Source of the DNA: an uncultured Prevotellaceae bacterium
GTDB lineage: Bacteria; Bacteroidota; Bacteroidia; Bacteroidales; Muribaculaceae
Assembly: GCA_947302275.1 (NCBI GenBank)
Contig: CAMYUW010000005.1
Coordinates: forward strand, 1-64,000
Length of the DNA: 64,000 nt
Direction of reading: 5' to 3'
In this document: in pieces, positions 53,495 to 60,832 of the stretch
Layout of the letters: each line of letters opens with the position of its first letter
How positions within the stretch are numbered: position 1 is the first letter of the stretch
The notes under the pieces: model-generated
What the model was told of the DNA's origin: nothing
Database searches by the model: none
What the model saw: the letters and a program-made list of their open reading frames with translations, nothing else
Position numbers and translations under genes: made by a program

Positions 53495-54505
53495 TTATTT
53501 CTCGAGAAGCACCGACATGCCGGGACGCAGATTGGGCACCTTGCTGGTGGGACGCATCCTCACCTCAAAGGTCTTGCTATCGTATTGACCCTGAGCCTTA
53601 GCGGCCTGCCAGGTGGCATAACTGCCCATGTCATGGATATAATAAACCGACATCTTGACAGGCTGATTGTTCAGTGCAGGAATGCGCACATTGACTTCCT
53701 TGCCCATGGGCAGGTCATTCAACATCTCCTCACGGACGCTGAAGCTCACCCACATGTCATCCAACTTGGCAATCGACATGACAGGTGTTCCCATGGCCAC
53801 GAGTTCACCCTCCTGGGGATAAATTTCGCTCACCTCGCCGTCACAGGGAGCCACAAGCACCTGATCTTCAAGAATGCTCTCCACTTCCATAACGGTACCA
53901 CGTGCTGCATTGGCCATACTCTTGGCAGCGTTCTTATCCTCCTGTTGGGCACCCTTCACAGCCATGTCATACTGGGCTTTGGCGGCCTTGACCTGTGCAG
54001 TCGCAGCGTCGTAAGCGGCTTTAGCCTCATCCCTTTTCTGCTGGGTGGCGACACCCTGCTTGAAAAGGTTCTCAACACGCTGGTAGGTCTTCTCGGCAAT
54101 GGTCTGTGCAGCAATCGCCTGCTGCCACATGTTGTAAGCGCCCTGCTTCAACTCCTCACGGGTGCCGCGTGCAGCCTTCTGGTCCTGTGAAGCAGCGGCC
54201 TGCTGCATCTGCTTGGCCTGGTAATACTTGGCATCGACCGTACTGGAATAGATGCTCACCAGTTTGTCGCCCTTGTGTACGGTATCGCCCTCATGGACAT
54301 AGAAGTGTACGATTCGTCCGGGAAGCTTGCCACTCACACGTACGGCGTCACAGTCGGCTTGACCTTGAGTAATGGTGTCGGCAGGATGAATGAGCAGGAT
54401 GCCCACGATGGCGATACATACCATCACCAACGCAAACACTGCAAGCGCTGCAAGCAACGCTTTATCCTTCTTGCGCACCACGGTTCTTTGTTCGTCTTTT
54501 TCCAT
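53495..54505 (-). CDS. HlyD-family membrane fusion protein
   Basis: 336 residues. A single N-terminal membrane helix (LLAALAVFALVMVCIAIVGI, residues 17-40), a split biotinyl-lipoyl-like domain (GRIVHFYVHEGDTVHKGDKL ... VLVAPCDGEVSEIYPQEGEL), a coiled-coil hairpin rich in Ala/Gln/Lys between them (about 95-205), and a beta-barrel C-terminus ending LRPGMSVLLEK. It bridges the inner-membrane permeases to TolC across the periplasm. It lies 67 bases after tolC. Confidence 0.9.
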   Translation of the reverse strand: MEKDEQRTVVRKKDKALLAALAVFALVMVCIAIVGILLIHPADTITQGQADCDAVRVSGKLPGRIVHFYVHEGDTVHKGDKLVSIYSSTVDAKYYQAKQMQQAAASQDQKAARGTREELKQGAYNMWQQAIAAQTIAEKTYQRVENLFKQGVATQQKRDEAKAAYDAATAQVKAAKAQYDMAVKGAQQEDKNAAKSMANAARGTVMEVESILEDQVLVAPCDGEVSEIYPQEGELVAMGTPVMSIAKLDDMWVSFSVREEMLNDLPMGKEVNVRIPALNNQPVKMSVYYIHDMGSYATWQAAKAQGQYDSKTFEVRMRPTSKVPNLRPGMSVLLEK

Positions 54506-54572
54506 AATATTTTCGTTTTAAGTTTTTTCCTGACATTATACCTGGATGATCTATAGAATCCAGAGATTATTG

Positions 54573-56003
54573 CTAATAACTCATATTGCCCATGACCTTA
54601 TCAAGAAACTCGCGGGTCATCTGCAAGTCAATTTCAGCATCGATTTTCTCACTGTTGGCCTTGAGCCATGCGGTCTGTGCAGCAAGCACCTCATCAATGG
54701 TGCCCATGCCTTCCCTGAAAGCGATACCGGCAATGCGCAGGTTCTCATCGGCTTGAGCAAGATTGGCCTTTGTAGCGTCGAATGTCTTGTACGCTTCCTG
54801 ATGACGGAACGCTGCCTGACTGATCTGCAAAGCGATTTTTTCTTTGGCTTCGTCCAGTTCGAGGCGTTTGACGTTAGCTTCTACTTGAGCAACCTTGACC
54901 TTGTTGCTCAATCCGCCCCAGTGCCACAGGGGAACCTTGAGCATCGCGCCCACGCTGAAAGCAGCGCCAAAGCGGTTTTCGAAGCCGTTATAGCTATTGG
55001 GGTTGGTTGCGTGCAAGGCGGCTACAGCGGCAAGTTTAGGCATCATCTCGCTGCGGGCTACCTTCACTTGTTTGTCATAGATTTTGGTAGCCAATTCCAG
55101 CGAGCGCACGTCGTGGCGCTTGCTATAGACCTCATCCAGATTGTAATTGGTGGGAGCCAAAGCGATATTCAACTCGTCCCGACCTTCGTCAGCAAGGGTC
55201 ATTTGAGTGTTAACAGGCAGACCGCAGAGCTGAGCCAGGAGCATGCGCGACAGTGTCACACCGTTATCGACCTTGGTCATGTCCACGTTGGCCTCGTTTA
55301 GTTTCACATCCACGGCAAGCTGGTTGGCACGCGTAGCGACACCCTCACCGACCATGGCCTTGACATCATCGTCAAGTTTCTGGACCAATTCAACGTAACT
55401 GCGGGCCAGCTTCTGTTTAGCACACAATGAGACCACCTGCCAATATGCGGCATCCACATTATAAATGACATCCTCAACCTTACTCTCACGCATCTCATTG
55501 GCGAGTTGCTGAGCCAATTCGGTAATCTGGTTCATGGCCGTGATTTTGCCGCCCATGTAGATGGGTTGGGTCACCGTCAAGGCTCCGCCCATCAGGTTGT
55601 GGATGTTAAAGGTGAGACCACTCTTGGGCAACAAGGCAACTGTCGAGGGTACATACTGACCATTCACCTGCAAAGGTGCTCCCGTTCGGGGGTCAATGAC
55701 CAAGTTGTAGTCGTAGGCACCCGTCTGCAAGTTGAACGATTTGGTGGGGAGCATCTGGTCCTCCTTGATCAGAGACATCTTGCGCGAATTGTAGATATAG
55801 CCGGCGCTGAAGTCAAATTGCGGCAAATAGGCCGCGGCAGCCTCCTTGCGCTGGTAGCCTGCTTTCTCGATGGCAAGCGATGCCTGCTTGATTTCCTTGT
55901 TGTTGTTCAATGCCATGTAACGACAAGAATCAAGTGTCACCACTTGAGCCAGTCCCGTCACGGCAAATAATGTGCATATAAGAGTTAAAATGATACTACG
56001 CAT
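54573..56003 (-). CDS. TolC-family outer-membrane efflux protein
   Basis: 476 residues from the ATG at 56003, which begins a clear signal peptide (MRSIILTLICTLFAVTGLAQ); the open frame upstream overlaps the DUF3108 gene and is spurious. OEP domains are recognisable by ALNNNKEIKQASLAIEKAGY, LPQFDFSAGYIYNSR, AAYWQVVSLCAKQKLARSYV and the second-repeat KLAAVAALHATNPNSYNGF. It forms the outer-membrane tunnel of the tripartite pump encoded by the next three genes. A TATTTTTG box at 56037-56044 (minus strand) may be the -7 element of the operon promoter. Confidence 0.9.
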   Translation of the reverse strand: MRSIILTLICTLFAVTGLAQVVTLDSCRYMALNNNKEIKQASLAIEKAGYQRKEAAAAYLPQFDFSAGYIYNSRKMSLIKEDQMLPTKSFNLQTGAYDYNLVIDPRTGAPLQVNGQYVPSTVALLPKSGLTFNIHNLMGGALTVTQPIYMGGKITAMNQITELAQQLANEMRESKVEDVIYNVDAAYWQVVSLCAKQKLARSYVELVQKLDDDVKAMVGEGVATRANQLAVDVKLNEANVDMTKVDNGVTLSRMLLAQLCGLPVNTQMTLADEGRDELNIALAPTNYNLDEVYSKRHDVRSLELATKIYDKQVKVARSEMMPKLAAVAALHATNPNSYNGFENRFGAAFSVGAMLKVPLWHWGGLSNKVKVAQVEANVKRLELDEAKEKIALQISQAAFRHQEAYKTFDATKANLAQADENLRIAGIAFREGMGTIDEVLAAQTAWLKANSEKIDAEIDLQMTREFLDKVMGNMSY

Positions 56004-56068
56004 TACTACTTCAATAATTGGTCTGTTTTCTGGATGCAAAAATACAACATATTTCATTAACGAGAAAA

Positions 56069-56111
56069 AACTGCTCCAAATTTTCCACAATTGGTGAAAT
56101 TTGGAACAGTT
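56069..56111 (-). terminator. Terminator of the DUF3108 gene
   Basis: AACTGCTCCAAATTT (56069-56083) pairs with AAATTTGGAACAGTT (56097-56111), 15 bases with one mismatch and a 13-base loop; on the minus strand it runs into TTTTTTCTCG, a good U-run. Confidence 0.8.
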
Positions 56112-56160
56112 ATTAGTTTCTGCCTCATTGCCCTTGCGGCTGACAGGCAAAGCCTGACGT

Positions 56161-56904
56161 CTAATTCTTGTAATAGCACTTGACCTCGCCAACGGGCAGT
56201 TTTCCCACGAGAAGCAGTGGAATACGGTCGGCCTCGGTTGACATCCATGCGGTGAGATCATCGCTGGATTGCTTGCCACCCTTCTGCGTGAACTTGAAGG
56301 TAATGCGGTGGGCCCTGCGCTTGCTGCCGTCACGCATCTTGATGGTTTCCACACCTTTGTAATTGATCGTGAGGTACTCTTTCTCCTTGCCCGAGAAAAT
56401 GATTGTCGTGTAATTCTTGTTACGGCTCAACTCGTCATAATCCAGGTTGCGCAACATGTAAAACACACTCAACATATCATAGGCTTGAGACTTGGCGCTC
56501 AGGTCAATTGTGGTTGTGCCACCCTTGCGGTAACGCGTGCAATGGGCATTGGTGTGGCTATAGTTATATGAGAACTTGACCACATCACGGGCATAGTAAT
56601 CCTTCTCGTGGGTGAGTTTCTCATAGAGCTGAGGACGCAAGTTTGCATCCATGGTACACTTGAGGGTATCACGCACGGGATAGACTTTGTCGGCCCAAGA
56701 ACGCGTCTTGCCGGTTAGTTGCGCTTTGTAGCCATTACCCGACTTGCGCAAGCTCAAAGTAGCATCACCAGCATGTTTCCAAATCATACCCCAGTGATAC
56801 ACAATCTCATAGTTGAGGGTCTCGTTAGGAAATTCCCTTGCCATCAACTGCTGCGGCAATACTAGTGCCACCATGAGCGATACAATAGTCAATAATCTTT
56901 TCAT
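56161..56904 (-). CDS. DUF3108 periplasmic protein
   Basis: 247 residues from the ATG at 56904 (MKRLLTIVSLMVALVLPQQL signal peptide). The mature part begins FPNETLNYEIVYHWGMIWKH and is a beta-rich DUF3108 (LolA/LppX-like fold) domain: AGDATLSLRK, ARDVVKFSYNY, DMLSVFYMLRNLDYDEL, and the closing WMSTEADRIPLLLVGKLPVG motif. The family is exported to the periplasm; function is not established. It lies 88 bases after the gene at 56993-57622 and has its own strong terminator before tolC. Confidence 0.85.
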   Translation of the reverse strand: MKRLLTIVSLMVALVLPQQLMAREFPNETLNYEIVYHWGMIWKHAGDATLSLRKSGNGYKAQLTGKTRSWADKVYPVRDTLKCTMDANLRPQLYEKLTHEKDYYARDVVKFSYNYSHTNAHCTRYRKGGTTTIDLSAKSQAYDMLSVFYMLRNLDYDELSRNKNYTTIIFSGKEKEYLTINYKGVETIKMRDGSKRRAHRITFKFTQKGGKQSSDDLTAWMSTEADRIPLLLVGKLPVGEVKCYYKN

Positions 56905-56992
56905 CGTGTAACTGTTGATTAAAAATTTCCTTTTAGACCACAATTTATGCCAGAGGTTTAACACACCACCTCAAGCGACGCCAATAGTCTCC

Positions 56993-57622
56993 TTAACGCC
57001 TTACTGCCACTTTGCGGCTGGAACGGCGGCCATCAGGACCTGTAGTGACCTGGATGCTGACAGACACACTGTCGGGCGAGACAATGGGTTGACCCGACAA
57101 GTTGAAGTATTGCTCTTTAAAGGGCTGGCCATCTTCAGGCACCGTCATGATGGAAGCAGCGGGAACAGTCACCGTAGTCGTATCGTCATCAAACACAATG
57201 CTTCTGTTATTCATGGTTGACCCTAACTGCCTCCACAGGATAATCTCACCACCAGTGAAGTTTGGATCGGCCTTGAACGTAACAGTCATGATGGCAGCCG
57301 TGTCGGGCGGGAAGCAGATGGACCCCTGAGGATACATGCCCAAAGTCCACACACCGTTCTTCAGGTTAGAGAACATAACCATAAAATACTTCTCCAACGA
57401 ATATTCGGTCAACTCCTTTTCAATCAAGTTTAGCCCCAAAGGCAATGACATGTTGAACTGAATGCCGCGCGTGGGATCGGAGTTAGCCATCATAACGGGC
57501 AACGTCACAGTCGAGTCAGGGCAGATTTCAAAATCCTCGATATATACCACATTGCGCTGAGCAAGGGCACCCAACGCCATCATCAATGCCATTACAGCAG
57601 CAAAAGCCTGTTTCATCATCAA
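56993..57622 (-). CDS. Secreted protein with possible cohesin-like fold
   Basis: 209 residues with a signal peptide (MMMKQAFAAVMALMMALGAL). The first 130 mature residues show the pattern of cohesin-like/Ig-type domains: ICPDSTVTLPVMMANSDPTR, then GIQFNMSLPLGLNLIE, MYPQGSICFPPDTAAIMTVT and IVFDDDTTTVTVP. The C-terminal stretch FKEQYFNLSGQPIVSPDSVS ... RRSSRKVAVRR resembles a degenerate type IX sorting tail. If it binds dockerins it would be a partner for the six dockerin-bearing proteins here; this is inference from residue pattern only. A TATCTTTG box lies at 57648-57655 (minus strand). Confidence 0.55.
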   Translation of the reverse strand: MMMKQAFAAVMALMMALGALAQRNVVYIEDFEICPDSTVTLPVMMANSDPTRGIQFNMSLPLGLNLIEKELTEYSLEKYFMVMFSNLKNGVWTLGMYPQGSICFPPDTAAIMTVTFKADPNFTGGEIILWRQLGSTMNNRSIVFDDDTTTVTVPAASIMTVPEDGQPFKEQYFNLSGQPIVSPDSVSVSIQVTTGPDGRRSSRKVAVRR

Positions 57623-57719
57623 TCAGATTAATTGTTAACTTGCGGCACAAAGATACAACAACTTCTCCACAATGCAGCCAAGGAAAAATAGCACAAAATG
57701 TGAAACTTCGTTAAAATAC

Positions 57720-57750
57720 TTGACATAACACCAATAATATTGTAATTTTG
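57720..57750 (+). promoter_or_regulatory. Promoter of the 57784 gene
   Basis: TTG (57720-57722), 20 bases, TAATTTTG (57743-57750), 33 bases before the start codon; it fits the Bacteroidetes consensus. Confidence 0.6.
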
Positions 57751-57783
57751 CAACATCAGAATTATTGTTTTACCATTTATACC

Positions 57784-58260
57784 ATGATTGACATGAAAAC
57801 TGTGATTGAACACCGCGAGTTATGCCAGCAGCGGGACAAGGAATTTCTGGCATTATATCACCCCACCCTGGATGCCCTGCTCAGACAGGGCATGGAAGCA
57901 GGCCAGGCACGACGTGCCGCCGTGGACTTCACCATCGCCAACGGTCATCCTCATTACCACGTGAACCATGAGCGGGCCTATCGCTGCGTGTGCCACCTGC
58001 TAGCAGCTAAAGACAAAAAAGGGGCGGGCGCCCTCACCTGCCGCACCACCGCGGCCATGAAGCTTCCCAAAAATCGGTTGCGCCGCCAGATGTGGTATGA
58101 GATCACCCAGCGAGTCGGCCTCTTGACCAAGCAAGGCCTGAGCGTCGAGAAAGCCATCGACCACGTGCTGGAGCACTGCCGAGCATCGCGATTCTTTATC
58201 TCTCCTGCCACTGCCATTACCAAAATCTGCACCTCGGCACGTGCACGTGCGCTACGTTAA
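57784..58260 (+). CDS. Unrecognised 158-residue protein
   Basis: Begins MIDMKTVIEHRELCQQRDKE; a second ATG 9 bases on is also possible. It is largely helical and basic, with histidine-rich ANGHPHYHVNHERAY and a C-terminal half KNRLRRQMWYEITQRVG suggestive of a nucleic-acid- or protein-binding helical fold. I recognise no domain. It has a proper promoter and coherent coding character, so it is probably real. It is 59 bases ahead of the next small gene, likely in one unit. Confidence 0.6.
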   Translation: MIDMKTVIEHRELCQQRDKEFLALYHPTLDALLRQGMEAGQARRAAVDFTIANGHPHYHVNHERAYRCVCHLLAAKDKKGAGALTCRTTAAMKLPKNRLRRQMWYEITQRVGLLTKQGLSVEKAIDHVLEHCRASRFFISPATAITKICTSARARALR

Positions 58261-58319
58261 GCTGCAGGGTTGAAGACGTCGACTTAAAACCAAGAACTCA
58301 AAACTTAAAACTTAAAACC

Positions 58320-58730
58320 ATGAAATACCGAATTGAAATCGTCATCAATCTGGATGAGATCCAGCAAGCCATTTACACCGAAGGGACTTGGCATCCCGCC
58401 GACAACGCTACCGCTTGGGGAGTGAACAGCAGCAATGAACCCATCGTTGACCGCCGCGTGCGCGAGGGTCTCGATGACCTGCTGGCACGCATCAGCGGAT
58501 ACATTGAGAGCAAGAACATCAACTTCAATCTGGAGAGTCAGAACATTATGCTCACCCTGGCCGTGGAACGACGACCGCTGCTGACGATTGCCAGCGAGCT
58601 GAAAAGTGCCATTATTGCCGCACTGGCCAACTACACGTTGATGACCCTGTATGGCGACGAGGGCAGCATCTATGGGACGGCCTGGCGCCTTCATCGCGCA
58701 CGTGCTCTACTGCTTCTATCACGGCCATAA
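58320..58730 (+). CDS. Unrecognised 136-residue protein
   Basis: Begins MKYRIEIVINLDEIQQAIYT. Beta-strand-rich N-terminus followed by helices (VREGLDDLLARISGYIESKN and ELKSIIAALANYTLM-like segments). No known domain was recognised. It follows the 57784 gene closely, preceded by a low-complexity A-rich leader of aacttaaa units. The two may function together; role unknown. Confidence 0.55.
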   Translation: MKYRIEIVINLDEIQQAIYTEGTWHPADNATAWGVNSSNEPIVDRRVREGLDDLLARISGYIESKNINFNLESQNIMLTLAVERRPLLTIASELKSAIIAALANYTLMTLYGDEGSIYGTAWRLHRARALLLLSRP

Positions 58731-58753
58731 GTGCTTATGTGAAAAAAAATTAC

Positions 58754-58761
58754 TATCTTTG
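58754..58761 (+). promoter_or_regulatory. -7 box upstream of second CotH gene
   Basis: TATCTTTG, a perfect Bacteroidetes -7 element 45 bases before the start codon; no clear TTG lies at the expected -33 position. Confidence 0.45.
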
Positions 58762-58806
58762 CGCCCGAAAATCGAAATATGTAATCGTTCAAACAAACTA
58801 AAATTC

Positions 58807-60723
58807 ATGTTTCACAAAGCGCATCCCACCTGTAAAGGCGTTTCACGCACATTAACCGTGCTTGCATTTATAGCAGCAGCCCTTATTTGCCAAGCAGCGG
58901 ACCATTACGTTCTGTTCAAGAGTGGACAACTCTACGTTTTTCCTGACGATTGTCTATCAGGGATGACGACCAGCAACCAACAGGTTACTTTTACTGCACT
59001 TGACGGTGCGGTGTACTCCTATTCACTTGCATCAATCCAGTCCCTTGGCAATCAACTTCCCAAGGAGTTGCCCACGATAACGTCCTATAAATTCAACAAC
59101 AAATACAATTATCAGATGGTGACCGACGCCATTGGTACCATCAATCACCACACGATTGAGGTCAATGTTGTCGGCATCGGGAAGCGGCTCACAGCTTCGT
59201 TTGAGTTGTCCAGCCCCAGCGCAATCGCGCTGGTTGACGGCGACGTGCAGACAAGCCACGTGAGCCGCCTGCGTTTTGACCATCCCAGGGAGTACACCGT
59301 CGGCTACAGTGGAGACCTCATTCTCTCGCCCAACGGTGAAGGTAAATGGTCGATGAAGCCCTTTGGCAACGTTTACAACGTTCACGTCATTTTCCCGACT
59401 GATCACAGCACCATGGTGCCCCGCATCGACATCAACACCGTGGGCGGAGAGAACATTTCAAGCAAGGAATATTACCTTGATGCCGAAATTATCATTAATG
59501 GTGCTGGGGTATTCCCCTCAATGACCGACTCGGTAAAGGTCAGGGGGCGCGGTAACAGTTCATGGTCCTCTGACCCGAATGCCAAAAACCCTTATCGCCT
59601 GAAATTTGACCACAAAGTGAAGCCGCTGGGCCTCACCAAGGGCAAAAGTTGGGTATTGCTCGCCAACAATATCACAGGGTCGATGCTCACCAACGCCATC
59701 GGCATGAAGGCCGCCAGCCTCATGGGCTTGCCTGCCGTCAACCACATCATTCCCGTGGAACTGTATGTCAACGGCAAATATAAGGGCAGCTACAATTTCA
59801 CCGAGAAGGTTGGTTTTTCCAACAATAGCGTGGACATTGACGACGAGACTGTCGCCACACTGCTCGAGCTGGACAGGTATTATGACGAGGATGTTACCCA
59901 AAAATTCATCTCCAGCCCATATAGCCTGCCGGTCAATATCAAGGAGCCGACCTTTGCCGACGGCACCACGGAGCTCACCCTCAAAACCATCAGACAAAAG
60001 TTCAACAGCTTCCTGTACGACCTTTCCCATGGTGAGGACATCAGCAATTGGGTGGATCTTGACATGCTGGCCCGCTACCTGATGCTGAATGAGTTCTTGT
60101 GTAATTATGAACTTTTCCATCCCAAGAGCACCTATCTTTATAATGAGAACCTGCTGTCGGACAGCAGCAAGTTCATTTTCGGTCCCGCCTGGGACCTGGA
60201 TTACTGCTTCGGCTACCAGACCAACACAAATTACTTCTATTGCGACACAGGCATCGATTATTGCTCCGCCACCAGTTTTTCTCTGAAGCAATTCGTTTTG
60301 GACCTGATGCAAATCGAACAGGTGAGAACCCGAATTTATGGTCTGTGGAAGGACTTCATGTCGAATGGCATGGACGAGCTTTATGAGTTCTGCACCGATT
60401 ACCAGCAGTATGCCAGCCCCTCACTGATAAACGACAGGACCGCAAACACCGACAGGACCAATTACACCCTTCAGGCACCCCGCGCTGCCAATTGGCTTCT
60501 CCATCGTGCCAATCATCTCTACACTTACTACAGGAAACATTACTACCGGCCTGGAGATGTCAACAATGACTACGTGGTGAACATCGATGACCTGACTGTG
60601 CTCATCGACTACCTGTTGTCGGGCGGAAATGACTGTAACATCCTGTTTGCCGACGTTGACGAGAACGGCAGAATCAGCATTAACGATATCACGGCGCTCA
60701 TCGACCTTCTGCTGAGCCAATAA
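58807..60723 (+). CDS. Secreted CotH-family kinase with dockerin-like C-terminus, second copy
   Basis: 638 residues from the ATG at 58807 (signal-like segment TLTVLAFIAAALICQA after a longer N-region); an upstream in-frame ATG lies inside the previous gene. A N-terminal region of about 190 residues of unknown fold precedes the CotH domain: KVRGRGNSSWSSDPNAKNPY near residue 240, LGLTKGKSWVLLAN, YNFTEKVGFSNNSVDID and the metal-binding GPAWDLDYCFGY. It ends with two dockerin repeats (GDVNNDYVVNIDDLTVLIDY, ADVDENGRISINDITALIDL). Role as for CotH kinases: phosphorylation of secreted or surface proteins; substrates unknown. It is longer than the copy at 1540-3009 because of the N-terminal extension. 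Confidence 0.85.
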   Translation: MFHKAHPTCKGVSRTLTVLAFIAAALICQAADHYVLFKSGQLYVFPDDCLSGMTTSNQQVTFTALDGAVYSYSLASIQSLGNQLPKELPTITSYKFNNKYNYQMVTDAIGTINHHTIEVNVVGIGKRLTASFELSSPSAIALVDGDVQTSHVSRLRFDHPREYTVGYSGDLILSPNGEGKWSMKPFGNVYNVHVIFPTDHSTMVPRIDINTVGGENISSKEYYLDAEIIINGAGVFPSMTDSVKVRGRGNSSWSSDPNAKNPYRLKFDHKVKPLGLTKGKSWVLLANNITGSMLTNAIGMKAASLMGLPAVNHIIPVELYVNGKYKGSYNFTEKVGFSNNSVDIDDETVATLLELDRYYDEDVTQKFISSPYSLPVNIKEPTFADGTTELTLKTIRQKFNSFLYDLSHGEDISNWVDLDMLARYLMLNEFLCNYELFHPKSTYLYNENLLSDSSKFIFGPAWDLDYCFGYQTNTNYFYCDTGIDYCSATSFSLKQFVLDLMQIEQVRTRIYGLWKDFMSNGMDELYEFCTDYQQYASPSLINDRTANTDRTNYTLQAPRAANWLLHRANHLYTYYRKHYYRPGDVNNDYVVNIDDLTVLIDYLLSGGNDCNILFADVDENGRISINDITALIDLLLSQ

Positions 60724-60763
60724 TCCCGAATTACAGGGCGACGGAAAATAAGGCATAAACATG

Positions 60764-60794
60764 TTGTCAATGTGAAGATAAATCTTTATCTTTG
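60764..60794 (+). promoter_or_regulatory. Promoter of the first C10 peptidase gene
   Basis: TTG (60764-60766), 20 bases, TATCTTTG (60787-60794), 38 bases before the start codon; full Bacteroidetes consensus. Confidence 0.7.
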
Positions 60795-60832
60795 CCACAT
60801 TAATTATGTAACTTATTTTAAGAATACCGATT

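Noticed and set aside
56004..56354. Long upstream extension of the TolC frame
   Set aside because: It overlaps the DUF3108 gene and its terminator; the signal peptide begins at 56003.
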